From Orbilia blumenaviensis (lineage: Eukaryota > Ascomycota > Orbiliomycetes > Orbiliales > Orbiliaceae): a DNA stretch of 64,000 nucleotides. The translations under genes and the position numbers were made by a program. A model generated the notes under the pieces. It made no database searches. It saw only the letters and a program-made list of their open reading frames with translations, and was not told where the DNA came from. Location of the stretch: assembly GCA_036872755.1 (NCBI GenBank), contig JAVHNS010000004.1, positions 496,001 to 560,000 on the forward strand, in the 5' to 3' direction. This document shows positions 10,305-21,190 of this stretch, in pieces; position 1 is the stretch's first letter; each line of letters opens with the position of its first letter.

Positions 10305-12535
10305 CAATAAAGTACCGTGGTATGCACGTTCGTACACACGTATACGACGATGCCTGTGGGAATGGCATGGAATACTCACTTTTATGGAATGTCAGGGCGA
10401 TCTCCCAACCAATTAGAATCGGATTTCCGACGGATGGAATGGAGAAGACGGTCCATCTACAGGCTGGCAAGGCCGAATATCTAGAGTCGAGACGAATTTG
10501 CGAAGCGAATAGCACCTGTATGTTTGTGGGCCAACGGGCGCCCTATAGACCAGATCTAGATATTCGAGACTATATCGACTCATGTATGCTATGCATGATA
10601 ACAAACGCTCATTATTACTCGACCCTGAATTGGGTCCCTGTATTTTTCTAGCGTAACGTTATATTTTAAAGTTTCAAATATTATGTGTAATATAGGTCCC
10701 CGAGCCGCTTATGACAAGTTAAGGCGGATACCGCCGTCGAGGCCGGCTATCCCAAACGGGCAATGTGCCGGATCGGGCGGATTCTTTGGTCTCAGTTTCG
10801 GTTGGTCTAGCATAAATGGAACCTGCCGGCCAGCCTTTGAACTAGCTAACCGACGAAACAAGAAGGCTTATATGCCGCGTGCCAGGACATTTCTAGAATT
10901 TTTGGTCGAATGTGGGCGTCTGAGTTCATGAAACGTTTGAGTATCCTACGGCTTTGATGCCATGAGACGCTGTGGAATACTCTTCTCGTCAACAATCTAA
11001 GACGAAAACCCACATATGCATACCAGCAAAAAAGCACATGAAAATTTGTAGCGTTTTGTGCCATTCTCACTCATCGACTTACAAAAGACTCGAGCATCAG
11101 GATCGAATTAAAATTACCGTGGATCTAATATTCGCAGTTGCGCTACCTCCAAATATTTTGAAAGCCTTTCCAGCTGGCCACCATAACGCCACCCCCGTCT
11201 TTGCGTTGAGGCCAGAGTTCCTATGCATAGTAGACCAGTGCCATCGCTCCGGAGCTCTCAAGCGGACAAAACTATCTTTGAAAACTTTATTCCCAAAAAG
11301 TAAAACACGCCGTAGTGCTAAACGACCTGGGAACTGTGGACCCCTGAATTCATAGACTATTGGTCTGTTTTAGAGCTATATGGTAACGAATCTAACGTTT
11401 TCATTACCGACTTGCTAATAAAGCACAAGTTGTTCATGTATGACTATGAAAGAGTCTAATTGTTTGCTTATATGAAGCAATGCTACCATGGCACGATTAT
11501 AATGCCATCACACAGTGCTGCGTTTAAGGCGTTGAGTTTGGTACTTCAGTCCGATAGTCGTGACGCCCGAAGTCTTGCGTAAATGCGCATCGCCCAACTT
11601 CAAAATCCCATATGAAGGTTAAATCTAGCCCCACACCTTGGGTCGAGCCGAAAATTACATTCGAAACCCCTGTCTCCGTGGCGTGCAACGATACTTAGGA
11701 TAGTTAGAATTCTAAGAGAAATAGCAAGCTCTGATTTAGCATAATGCATGAGGCTTGCTTGGCTTTCACTGCATCTGCGGAGCAATTTAACAACACACCC
11801 GCACCAACAAGTACTAGTGTTCCAACTTTCTTCTAACTTCCCTGTTTGTGAGGCGTCAGGTGGCGGTCGACATCTCAATGCAAATAATTCTAGCCGTTCT
11901 ATAACCCTTGCTAGCGAGAAAAGAAATATGTCGAAAAGGGACTCCGCTCTAAATCGAATGTTCTGTCGGAACAATGCTACCCTTAATAGACGGGAATTAT
12001 ACATTCCCGATATGCAATATTAATATTAACACCGTAAGGCTTAATAATTCCGAAGGATTATAAGTGGGACACTGCTTTGTCAACCATGGATCAATGGGTT
12101 CGGCAGAAACTTGGACATTCCATGTTCAGAGTACATGCCAAGATACGTGACGACCAGTCCTCAGAAATAGCTTCAGAAGTTCGGCTCTTGAATCCATGTG
12201 TAGATACTTACAAAACGAAGCCTTTACTGGGCGATTTGGGCTGCTCGTTCTTTATGTATAATTATTATATCAGTTATTATGGCAGTTGGGTAGTATTTGT
12301 GTCGCGGGACACCATATCCTCCTTTTTTACTTGACATTTTGAACAGGGAACTTGAACCTTAAGGGACCTTGATATGGTATGGGTGTGTTGAGAGTGTGGT
12401 ATTATGTACTGCCTAATTAGAGCCCCCCCATTTATTACTATCTTGAGCTAGCGAATATTCTGCTTTTAGGCATCGGATTTCCTAGATTAGAAAGGAGCGT
12501 ACCAACTAGCACACATTTGAAAACATCATGCAAAA

Positions 12536-12568
12536 GTAAATTCTACGAAGTAAATTCTACGAAGTAAA
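12536..12568. repeat. 14-bp tandem repeat
   Basis: Two perfect copies of gtaaattctacgaa followed by a partial third (gtaaa). It lies in gene-free DNA and looks like a simple tandem duplication. Confidence 0.85.
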
Positions 12569-12884
12569 GCAGATAATCTGAGAAAATAATGACTTGAGAA
12601 TTTCTAGGAGGATTTCTACTATACATGCTCAGACAATAAGAGTCAAACAGGTAACGAATGAGAATGAGTAGAAGGTTAGAGGGGTGTTAATATTAAGACT
12701 CTCTGAGGTTAGGAAAATAGTCTGGCATGCATGTAAAACTGTCTAGACAGACAAGCAGAAAGACAGAAAATAGGAGAAAGGCCTATGCAGAAAAAGAATC
12801 GAAAATGCGGTAGTCATAAAGGATAAATAGCGTAGCTCAGGGCATTCACTATGCAAAGCAACAATGTGAGAAGGTTGCTTCGTA

Positions 12885-14848
12885 TTAATTTGGTCGGCGG
12901 GGAGGGCTTTCTCCGAACTTAATGGTAGCAGACCCGTGGCGTGAGATTTTGATCTCGCCCCGTTGCCTAGAGACTGTTGGAGCCCATCTGTTGAGGAAGT
13001 CGACCACAACTGGGGCAGCTGTAGAAAGGCAAATGACGTCAGTATTGGACGTAGGCTAGGTTTAACGAGATTTATGGGTTTGAAACTTACGCGCAGTAAT
13101 ATTAGCCGAGGCAGAGGTTATTCCGGAAGCCACGGAACGATTTTCTGGGTATGAATATCCTGTACCGCTGTTGCCGACCGGGTTCCCATAGTGACCGTGA
13201 TAGCGATGATGATGATAATGTTCAGGCCGAAGAAATTGACGTTCTTCCCCATAGGTGTTACGGTTTATATCGCCATCGGTACGAGGAAGAATTGGCCCTG
13301 ACTCTGGATTCGCGGCACCAGACGACTGGGGAAGATAGGGGACAGCCTGACCAGAGAACCCGATAGGGATGCTTCGACTCACCCCGCTCAAGCTCTCTAG
13401 CTCTGTTTTATCTCCTTCATCATTATTATGATAATTCCCTTCACTCTCCTCTACGTGTTCTTCAAGTCCCTGATGTTCCTCATTTTCTTCATTCCCGGCG
13501 CCGTCAATAACATCCTCTTCTTCTTCTCCATTTCCATCCTCGCCGCCACCACCAGATTCATCATCATGACCGTAGCCATAATCATCATATTCGTCGTCGT
13601 GGCCATACTCATCATCATGATCGTTGTTGTCGTCGTGATAATTACCTCCATGGTAACCCTCTTCGTTCCAATGGGCATCATTGTAAAAGTCATCCTCGGT
13701 ATCATAAACGCTAGTGCGATCTATATCCGAAGGGTTGATCAAAGTTCGGCCCGGAGAATTTAGAATCTCACCACGAACAGCGACAAAGTTGGCTCTTTTG
13801 ACCATTGAATTACTCATGAAAAACTTCCGGTCGTAAATTTCCCAGCTCTCCTATGAATGGCAGCCATGATATTAGCATGTGAACCAAATACAATTAGTAC
13901 CGGAGTGAGGATACTTACTCCTGGCCTGAGGTTTAATAGACGGTTGTTGTACACGGACTATATGATTAAATTCTAATGTCAACAACAATGAATTAACAAG
14001 TACAAAGAATAAACATCCCATCTTACCCGATGGAATCGACCAAGAAGCGAGGAAACCAAGTTACTAGCTCGTCCATAATCCCGATCACCCTCGCAAACGA
14101 AGTGATGGAGGATAGCATCTTTCCATTGGTTATAACTCTCAGAAGGGTTGTGAAAGATGGCACAGATGATATAAAAGACATCCTAGTAGAAATATGAGGT
14201 CAGATCTTGATAATCTCAAGGTATTATGGGCAAATATACTCTACGAACACTTAAAGTAAACTTTGGCATTCGAGCGCCCACGTGGAGCTCGTGCTCCAGG
14301 AACTTGCAGATACATGCGGGGGGCTTGCGAGGATCACCTGGGCGGAGAGAACAGGTGCACAAGCGGGAAGCGCCTCCAGCACGTCGGGCCAGAGCTGCCC
14401 TGGCGGCTTGCATGGCTTGGAATTGGGCGTGGGCACTTCGAGCCTGGCTGTTAGACCCAGGCAACTGCTGGCGTCCTTGGCCTCTTACCGGCCCTCTTCT
14501 TCTAGCTACGAGAGTGGCTCCTCTCTCGTTAGCAGGCAAGGCAGGCTGTCGCGCAAGAGGAGCGCGCCGGTTGCTGCGAGGTGGGGCGGGTCCTCGTCCT
14601 TGTCGCTGAAGGACTAGTTGGTTCGAGGGGGCGGTCTGTCTGGGAGCAGCTCTTCTAGCTCTCCCAGTTCGTGGCTGAGGGTTGGGGGGGTTATTTGCTC
14701 GAGGACGCGTCTGGCGTGCTCGTAGAGCTCGTGGAGGGGGGGGAGGTGGAGGGGTGATGTCGTCGGCGATGGGGAATACTCGCTGGGGAAGGTCAACTTC
14801 CCCAGCTTGTACCCCCAACACCAAAACGACGACGAAATAGTTTGACAT
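12885..14848 (-). CDS. orphan protein, conserved-exon family, member 3 (Arg/Pro-rich and acidic)
   Basis: Five exons on the minus strand: 14848-14240, 14182-14027, 13957-13919, 13850-13091 and 13018-12885, giving 565 aa with consistent phases (0,0,0,1). Donors are GTATAT, GTAAGA, GTAAGT and GTAAGT. The final exon frame was fixed by phase: it gives APVVVDFLNRWAPTVSRQRG and ends at TAA 12885, whereas the other frame runs on without protein character. Exon 1 is unusually GC-rich and encodes a strongly basic Arg/Pro/Ala tail plus a Cys cluster (LCTCSLRPGDPRKPPACICK). Exon 2 (52 codons) aligns with exon 2 of the genes at 4506-6248 and 6723-7954. Exon 4 encodes a strongly acidic Asp/Glu/Gly/His run. 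No signal peptide is obvious, although residues 5-13 are hydrophobic. Function unknown; the split charge could suit nucleic-acid or condensate binding. Confidence 0.7.
13390..13700. repeat. acidic low-complexity coding tract
   Basis: Trinucleotide-like TCA/TCG/TTC runs on the plus strand encode a Glu/Asp/Gly/His/Tyr-rich run on the minus strand in exon 4 of orphan gene 3. The opposite strand gives a hydrophobic Ile/Val-rich open frame that is an artefact of this composition. Confidence 0.8.
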
Positions 14849-15237
14849 TTTTTTAATTTCGTAAACTAAACTTTAGCAAGAATGTCATCAGTATGCCGAG
14901 ACTGTACAAGACCCGTAGGAAGGTTGAATTTTGAAGATTTTAACTGTTAAAATATTCCAAAGGGAATCATAAAGGAGAATAATCTATGCTTACAATTTGT
15001 CTACGAGGGGTTTTCTGATGATGGTTTGGGAAAGGAAGATGAATGAAGATGAAGACGAGGAAGAGTAGAGAAGAAAGAGATGAAAGAACAGAATGGATCT
15101 AGAGCATCGACTTTCAATCTCGTGACCAGACGTTAACACCGTCGATGGTGCGTTCAATTGAATAGGGAGAAAATGTGTTGCGTTGACATAAAAGTGTGTT
15201 GTTTTGTGTTGGAAATTTCTAGCAGTAGGTAGCCCGT

Positions 15238-15319
15238 CACGTGCTCTCGAACCGCGTTCCAAACCAGGAATAAAACTCGGATCACGTGATGTACAGATCA
15301 CGTTAGGTCAGATCACGTG
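15238..15319. promoter_or_regulatory. cluster of CACGTG E-boxes
   Basis: Three perfect palindromic CACGTG hexamers, at 15238-15243, 15283-15288 and 15314-15319, plus a one-mismatch CACGTT at 15299-15304, all within 82 bp. Three of the four sit in the context ATCACGT. CACGTG is the core site of bHLH and bHLH-zipper regulators. The cluster lies about 700-800 bp before the NTE1 start and about 400 bp before the start of orphan gene 3, so either or both could respond. Confidence 0.65.
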
Positions 15320-15690
15320 AGTATCAATTCACATGGAAGTTTTAACCGATTTAGTCGCTTGGCTCCGGCTCGGCTAAAACTGTAGTGATCGGCGGGTTGA
15401 TGCACAAGCCCAACGCACCAACTGTCATTGGCTGGCCACTTCACTGTCTATCACAAGCTTAAGCTTCTCGCGGTCCACCGTCCGTTGTCTGGTCCACCAT
15501 AAAAAGCCCCTCCACTATCGTCCACCTTTGCCATTACCCTTTTGCAGCGCTTGGAGGGTGGACTTTGCGACAAAACAGAAAAGTCACCGCATCGACATCA
15601 TCTTTTCCCTTTTTTACAGACCCCCGTAGACTCAACCACCAGAAGACGCATCTCACAAGTCAACTTGAGAGCGTTAGCCGTTAACGAGAC

Positions 15691-15780
15691 ATGCAGGGGC
15701 CCTTGCTTCTCATGATATTACATCATAGCATACGAGCATGCCGAAGAACCTTCCTTCTACAGCATAACTCCAACTGCTGA
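15691..15780 (+). other. upstream open frame in the NTE1 leader
   Basis: An ATG-to-TGA frame of 29 codons (beginning MQGPLLLMILHH) lies between the TATA-like element and the NTE1 start, about 250 nt before the main ATG. If transcribed and not removed as a 5' intron it could lower NTE1 translation. No evidence beyond position supports that it is used. Confidence 0.35.
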
Positions 15781-16031
15781 ACTCCACTCGCAATCGATCG
15801 TTCCGAAGAAAAACACCCCCGGACTTCTCCTCAGGATCTTCTATATCAGCTGAAATCGCCAAAGCATATCTGTAAACTGGTGTTTCCAAATAGCAGGGTC
15901 GGAACCTGCTTGCTTACCGCTAGCCGACTGAAACTCTAAAGAATCGCTCAAACTCTAGAGAACTCTCGATCTCCCGCCATTCATACAGTATATCTAGACG
16001 CCTCCCCCCCTCCTCGAGGTCCGCTTTCAAA

Positions 16032-19000
16032 ATGGCCTCAGCTTCGCCTTCTGTCGTTTCGCACGGCACTTTTAACGCCTCTTCCAACCTACCGGCCGCC
16101 ATGACTACCGCGCCGCCAACTCAAAACCTTAGTTTCATTGGAAACCTAATATATTACGGCCTTTGGATGGTCCAGCTTTTACCATGGATCACATACTGGA
16201 TTCTTAGCTTTACAACCTATACGGTACCTGCCGTACTATTTACGCTCTTTAGCACTAGCTTTTCTATCACTATGAACTTCACCACTCTGTAAGTTTGTCA
16301 CAAGGCCTATTCCTTTGGGTTTACGGATCGAGCTAACAGTTTGTTTAGACTTGCCATTGCGCTCATGTTCGCAACGTTAATATCATATTTCGTACGCTAT
16401 CGTTACCTGAATATGTACGCTCATCTGCCGCCTGAGCCTCAAAGAAAGGAACCACAGATAGACCTGTTCACTGATGGACCGGAAGCCGACGACACAAAAC
16501 CGGGAATTGCGAGCTACCTCGACGAGTTCTTGAGTGCTATAAAGGTTTTTGGATATTTGGAGAGGCCTATATTCCATGAGTTGACCAGACACATGCAAAC
16601 GAGGAAACTGATTGCTGGTGAGACTCTGTTGCTCGAAGAGGAGAAGGGATTTTGCGTAGTTGTCGATGGGCTGGTGCAGGTCTTTGTCAAATCTACCGCT
16701 ACTGGAAATGCTGTTTCTGGCGATGATGATGAAGACTTGGCCGGCGGACAAGGCTATCAATTGTTAACCGAAGTCAAGAATGGGGCTCCAATGAGCAGTC
16801 TGTTCACCATTTTAAGCTTGTTCACTGAAGATGTGCAACTACGGCACGATGACGATGATGACAGTAGCACTGCCCCAACACCACCCCAAACCCAAGATAG
16901 CTTCTCTTCTGTTGGCAGTGACCTGAGAAGAGGTCCGAGGGACTACCAACAGGGTGTAGGCCCTGCAATGCAGGAGCACCCATTCTCACAAAACGGAATG
17001 GCCAGACAGTAGGTCTTTCAACCCTCTTAAACCAGATACGATTATAAGCGTTTCTAACCAACCTACCAGAACGTCAGAAGGGGTGACGCTACCGAAGGTG
17101 CCTACCTTCCCTATGCTAGCTGATGATTTATCGGAATCGCCTTCAACCTTCACTCCAAGCTCCCGACCAACAACTCCAGCTCCAAGTAGATCATCGCATG
17201 GAAGGCCCGTTCGGCCAAAACTGTACAAGTCGAAATCTGTCCACCCCGATATTATTGCCCGTGCGACAGTTGATACGACGATAGCAGTTATCCCAGCAGC
17301 CGCATTCAAGCGTCTCACAAGAAGTTATCCCAAAGCATCGGCCCACATTGTATCCGTTATCTTAACGAGATTCCTTCGTGTGACGTTTGCGACTGCAAGG
17401 AGCTACCTTGGGCTTACCGGTGAGGTTTTACGCGCAGAGAAGAGCATGAATAATTATACTTCATACGACCTCCCGAATCATCTTCGGGGTTCCGCCTTAG
17501 ATAGACTGAAGGAAAAATTCGCAAACGAAAAGTCCGCAGCAAAAGACGACGAAGAACTGAAACGTGGTATGGTGCTACACAGTACTTCGTCAGCTACTAG
17601 AAGGAGAAGACGGTCCACATTTTCAATCCAAACCAGGATTGATGTTGCATCGCGGGCTGCGAATATGCGTGGTATGGACAGCCCTTGGGTAACAAATACT
17701 CACCCAGGGGACCTATTCAGCAACGTACCCCTTCACAGACCGCGAAGTAATTCGAGCGGCCACTTCTCACCTCAGTTAGAAGCACCGTTCGGCAGAGGGT
17801 TCACCGTTTCAGTTCCATCGAAGATAGATAGTACACTCAACAGTCTTGGACAGGCGGTCCCTAATTCTCAGGATTCGTCGTCCCCGACCTTATCGATGGT
17901 GAACAGCAGAACGTCACAGATGGACGTAGTTCCCGAGGAAGAAGATGAGGGAACATTTAGAGAGGCTGTTCTCGAATGTATGTTCAAGGCCATCGGACTT
18001 TCGAGCACGAAGGTCGAGGCATTAAAGCGGCCTGGTGGTTCGGTTGAGGCTAGTCCTCGTCTTGTATCATATGATGCTAGAAGACAGAAGGCGGTTTTCA
18101 ATTCATTCGGACATATCGATCCGTTTGAAGATGCAGAGACTGAATCAGTCGCCTCAACTGCCATCTCGACTAACAGCATGCTTGGCCCGAGTGCCCCTAC
18201 ACTCGAAAATATCAAAGACGATGTGGATATCGTTTTCTTCCCAAAGGGAAGCGTGTTGGTCGAAGAAGGTGAACGAAGCCCTGGGTTGTATTATGTCATC
18301 GACGGCTTTTTAGATATTACAATGGCCGTCGAAGACGAAAAGAAGGCCGGTGTTCTGGGCAATAATTCGTTCAGAAAGGGTAGCACGGTCAATTTGAATT
18401 CCGCACTGCCAGCTCTAAGCCGAACAAACACAAGCAGCTCGATAAAGACTAATCCGTCAACTCCAGCACCAAAGAAACCCACCAGGAGATCGCTCTTTAT
18501 GGTGAAGCCTGGCGGTGTTGCAGGGTATATTGGCTGCATCTCTGGGAGCAGAAGTTTTGTTGAGATCCGGGCGAAGACAGATGTCTACGTCGGATTTCTA
18601 CCACGAAGCAGCTTTGAGAGGATCATGGACAAGAACCCTGTCGTCTTACTTACTATGGCGAAGAGAATTACAAGTCTGTTGCCAAGGTTAATGTTGCATA
18701 TCGATTTCGCTCTGGAATGGCTGCAAATTGATGCCGGGCAAGTCATTTACCGAGAGGGCGATGAAAGGTGAGAGCACCGTATCCAGCCTTCCCTGGACTG
18801 ATCAGACATACTAATCGGCTTTAGCGATGCGATATATATCATCTTGAATGGCCGTCTCAGAGCCATCAGAGGTAACCCAGATGACGGCGATATTCATGTC
18901 GTTGGTGAATATGGTCAAGGGGAGTCTGTTGGCGAGCTTGAAGTTTTGACTGAGTCTACCCGACCTGTCACCCTACACGCAATAAGAGACACGGAAGTGG

Positions 19001-20841
19001 CCAGGTTCCCAAAAACATTGTTCAATAGCCTTGCACTTGAGCACCCTGGAATCACAATTCAAATCTCTAAGATAATTGCGACAAGGATGCGGTCTCTAGT
19101 CGAGCAACCACTCGACAGGAAAGACAATGCCGCTATCGGAACGACCAAAACAGCGAACAAGATGAACCTGAGAACCGTTTGCATTCTACCCGTTGCAACA
19201 GGTGTTCCTGTGACAGAGTTTAGCAACCGTTTATCAACCGCCCTACAACAGATTGGTGTTCCTAACGGGGCTGTGACACTTAATCAGGCCGCCATTCTCA
19301 AGCATCTAGGGCGACATGCTTTTAGCAGGATCGGGCGGTTAAAGCTTAGCCAGTTCCTAGCAGATCAAGAAGAGAAGTACGGTATGGTGTTATATGTTGC
19401 TGATACCAGCGTTAACGCTCGATGGACTCAGACTTGCATAACGCAGGCTGATTGTATCTTGCTTGTGGCGTTGGCGGAAGGCAACCCTGGCATTGGTGAC
19501 TACGAAAGATATTTGGTTGGTATGAAAACAACAGCGAGAAAGGAACTAGTGCTGTTACATCCTGATCGATTTGTGAAGCCTGGTTTGACTAGGCAATGGT
19601 TGAAGGTGAGCTCCTCCTCCTTCTTTACTCCAGATTTAACTCATGCTAATTTTATCCGATAGACCCGTATATGGATTAATGGTGGACATCACCATGTTCA
19701 AATGGCAGTCAACTTGACCAGTGTTCCCGAGCCTGTCCATCAACGGAAGCAATTCGGTTCCGCTATCAGAAAACGGGTTAAAATTCTTCACGATGAGATT
19801 TCGATTTATATATCGAAGCGGACAAGACAAACGGTTTACCCCTCAGAAGCGCCCTTTAAGGGCGACTTCCACCGCCTGGCCCGGAGGCTTTGTGGTAAGA
19901 GCGTTGGGTTGGTTTTAGGAGGCGGTGGTGCTCGCGGTATTGCCCATGTTGGTGTTATCAGAGCCCTCGAGGAAGAAGGTATCCCAATCGATCTCGTAGG
20001 TGGAACTAGTATCGGCAGCTTTGTTGGAGCTCTATACGCCCGAGACGCGGATATTGTCCCGGTGTACGGTTGGGTAAAGAAGTTCTCAGGTCGTATGGCC
20101 AGCTTGTGGCGACTGGTGTTGGATTTGACATATCCAGCCGTCAGTTATACCACTGGTCATGAATTCAATCGGGGTATATTCAAGACATTTGGGGATTCCC
20201 AGATTGAAGACTTTTGGCTGGAGTTCTACTGCAATACTACTGATATAAGTAGGAGTAGAATGGAGATCCATACGAGTGGATATGCATGGCGATATGTTCG
20301 AGCGTCCATGAGCTTGGCAGGTCTGTTACCGCCACTGTGTGATGAAGGTATCATGCTGCTCGACGGTGGATACGTTGACAATTTGACGGTGTCACACATG
20401 AAGAGCCTGGGTGCGGATACGATATTCGCCATTGATGTGGGTAGTATCGATGATAATACGCCACAAAATTATGGTGATACCCTCAGTGGCGGGTGGACGC
20501 TGTTTAACCGCTGGAATCCGTTCAGCTATACACCTAACCCACCTACATTGGCGGAAATCCAGGCGAGGCTAGCGTATGTGAGTAGTGTTGATGCGTTGGA
20601 GAGGGCGAAGCAGGCGCCTGGGTGCTACTACATGCGGCCACCGATTGATCCGTATGGAACACTTGATTTTGGAAAGTTCGACGAGATATATAATGTTGGA
20701 TATGTTTACGGCAAGAGATTCTTGAGGGAGCTGAGGGAGGTCAAAGGAGGGTTGAGGGTTTGGGGTGGTGATAATGGTGGGGAAGGGGTTGCTGGGAAGG
20801 GAATTAGATGGAGAAGAACGGGTAGAAGAGCTAGCATATAG
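16032..20841 (+). CDS. NTE1: lysophospholipase NTE1 (patatin-like, neuropathy target esterase homologue)
   Basis: Five exons by phase-consistent splicing: 16032-16288, 16349-17008, 17070-18767, 18825-19605 and 19663-20841, encoding 1,524 aa, the usual length of fungal NTE1. Hydrophobic helices occupy residues about 38-80 and 87-104, followed by the family segment [20 protein letters not shown]. Three cyclic-nucleotide-binding-like domains follow (near residues 165-240 and 690-830, and from about 870). The patatin domain has the glycine-rich oxyanion loop [12 protein letters not shown], the nucleophile motif GTSIG near residue 1245 and the DGG of the Ser-Asp dyad (LLDGGYVDN) near 1365. The enzyme sits on the ER membrane and deacylates phosphatidylcholine to glycerophosphocholine, controlling phospholipid turnover. 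Serine-rich linkers separate the domains. The upstream CACGTG cluster may regulate it. Confidence 0.96.
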
Positions 20842-21190
20842 ATGATGGATATCGATATTTTGTATATATGATCATTGTAGAAATTTGTAACGATGCATTG
20901 GCATTTTGAAGCGGCGTTTTTGAGAGACGGAATCTATTTTTTCTTTCTTTCTATGAAATTATGAGGGTTTCATAAAAGTGTATGTATTAGTATTAATTAA
21001 CATCGAGGCATTATTACATGAGATTATTGAACAGATATTTGTTATTTTGAAGATAGCAGTACGTATCGCTGATGATTACAACGTCAATATGAGTGAATGC
21101 AATATGGTGCTCAGTATTATGACAAAGTGCCGATACTGTTGTAAATATGCTTGTTTGAAAACTTTTTTTTGTTACCCAGTCTCAACTATG
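20842..21190. other. convergent 3' ends, no gene
   Basis: About 350 bp between the stops of NTE1 (+) and the GPI-type secreted protein gene (-). It is AT-rich and probably holds the two 3' untranslated regions. No other feature is seen. Confidence 0.6.

Larger units (their letters stand above)
10008..12884. other. gene-poor stretch with short tandem repeats
   Basis: Nearly 3 kb without a gene I can support; frames here show no protein-like composition. Two short tandem repeats are listed separately. The end near 12740-12884 is downstream of the stop of orphan gene 3 and probably holds its 3' untranslated region. Confidence 0.5.
14849..16031. promoter_or_regulatory. divergent promoter region of orphan gene 3 and NTE1
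   Basis: About 1.2 kb between the two divergent start codons. It holds the CACGTG cluster at 15238-15319. A CATAAAAAG TATA-like element lies near 15498-15506, amid several TCCACC copies (about 15472-15528). Beyond this is a leader of roughly 500 nt before the NTE1 ATG, containing a 29-codon upstream frame at 15691-15780. Confidence 0.55.

Noticed and set aside
13428..13763. Hydrophobic Ile/Val-rich open frame (+) resembling a membrane protein
   Set aside because: It is the antisense of the acidic Asp/Glu tract in exon 4 of the orphan gene at 12885-14848; GAT/GAA codons read backwards give Ile/Phe/Val.
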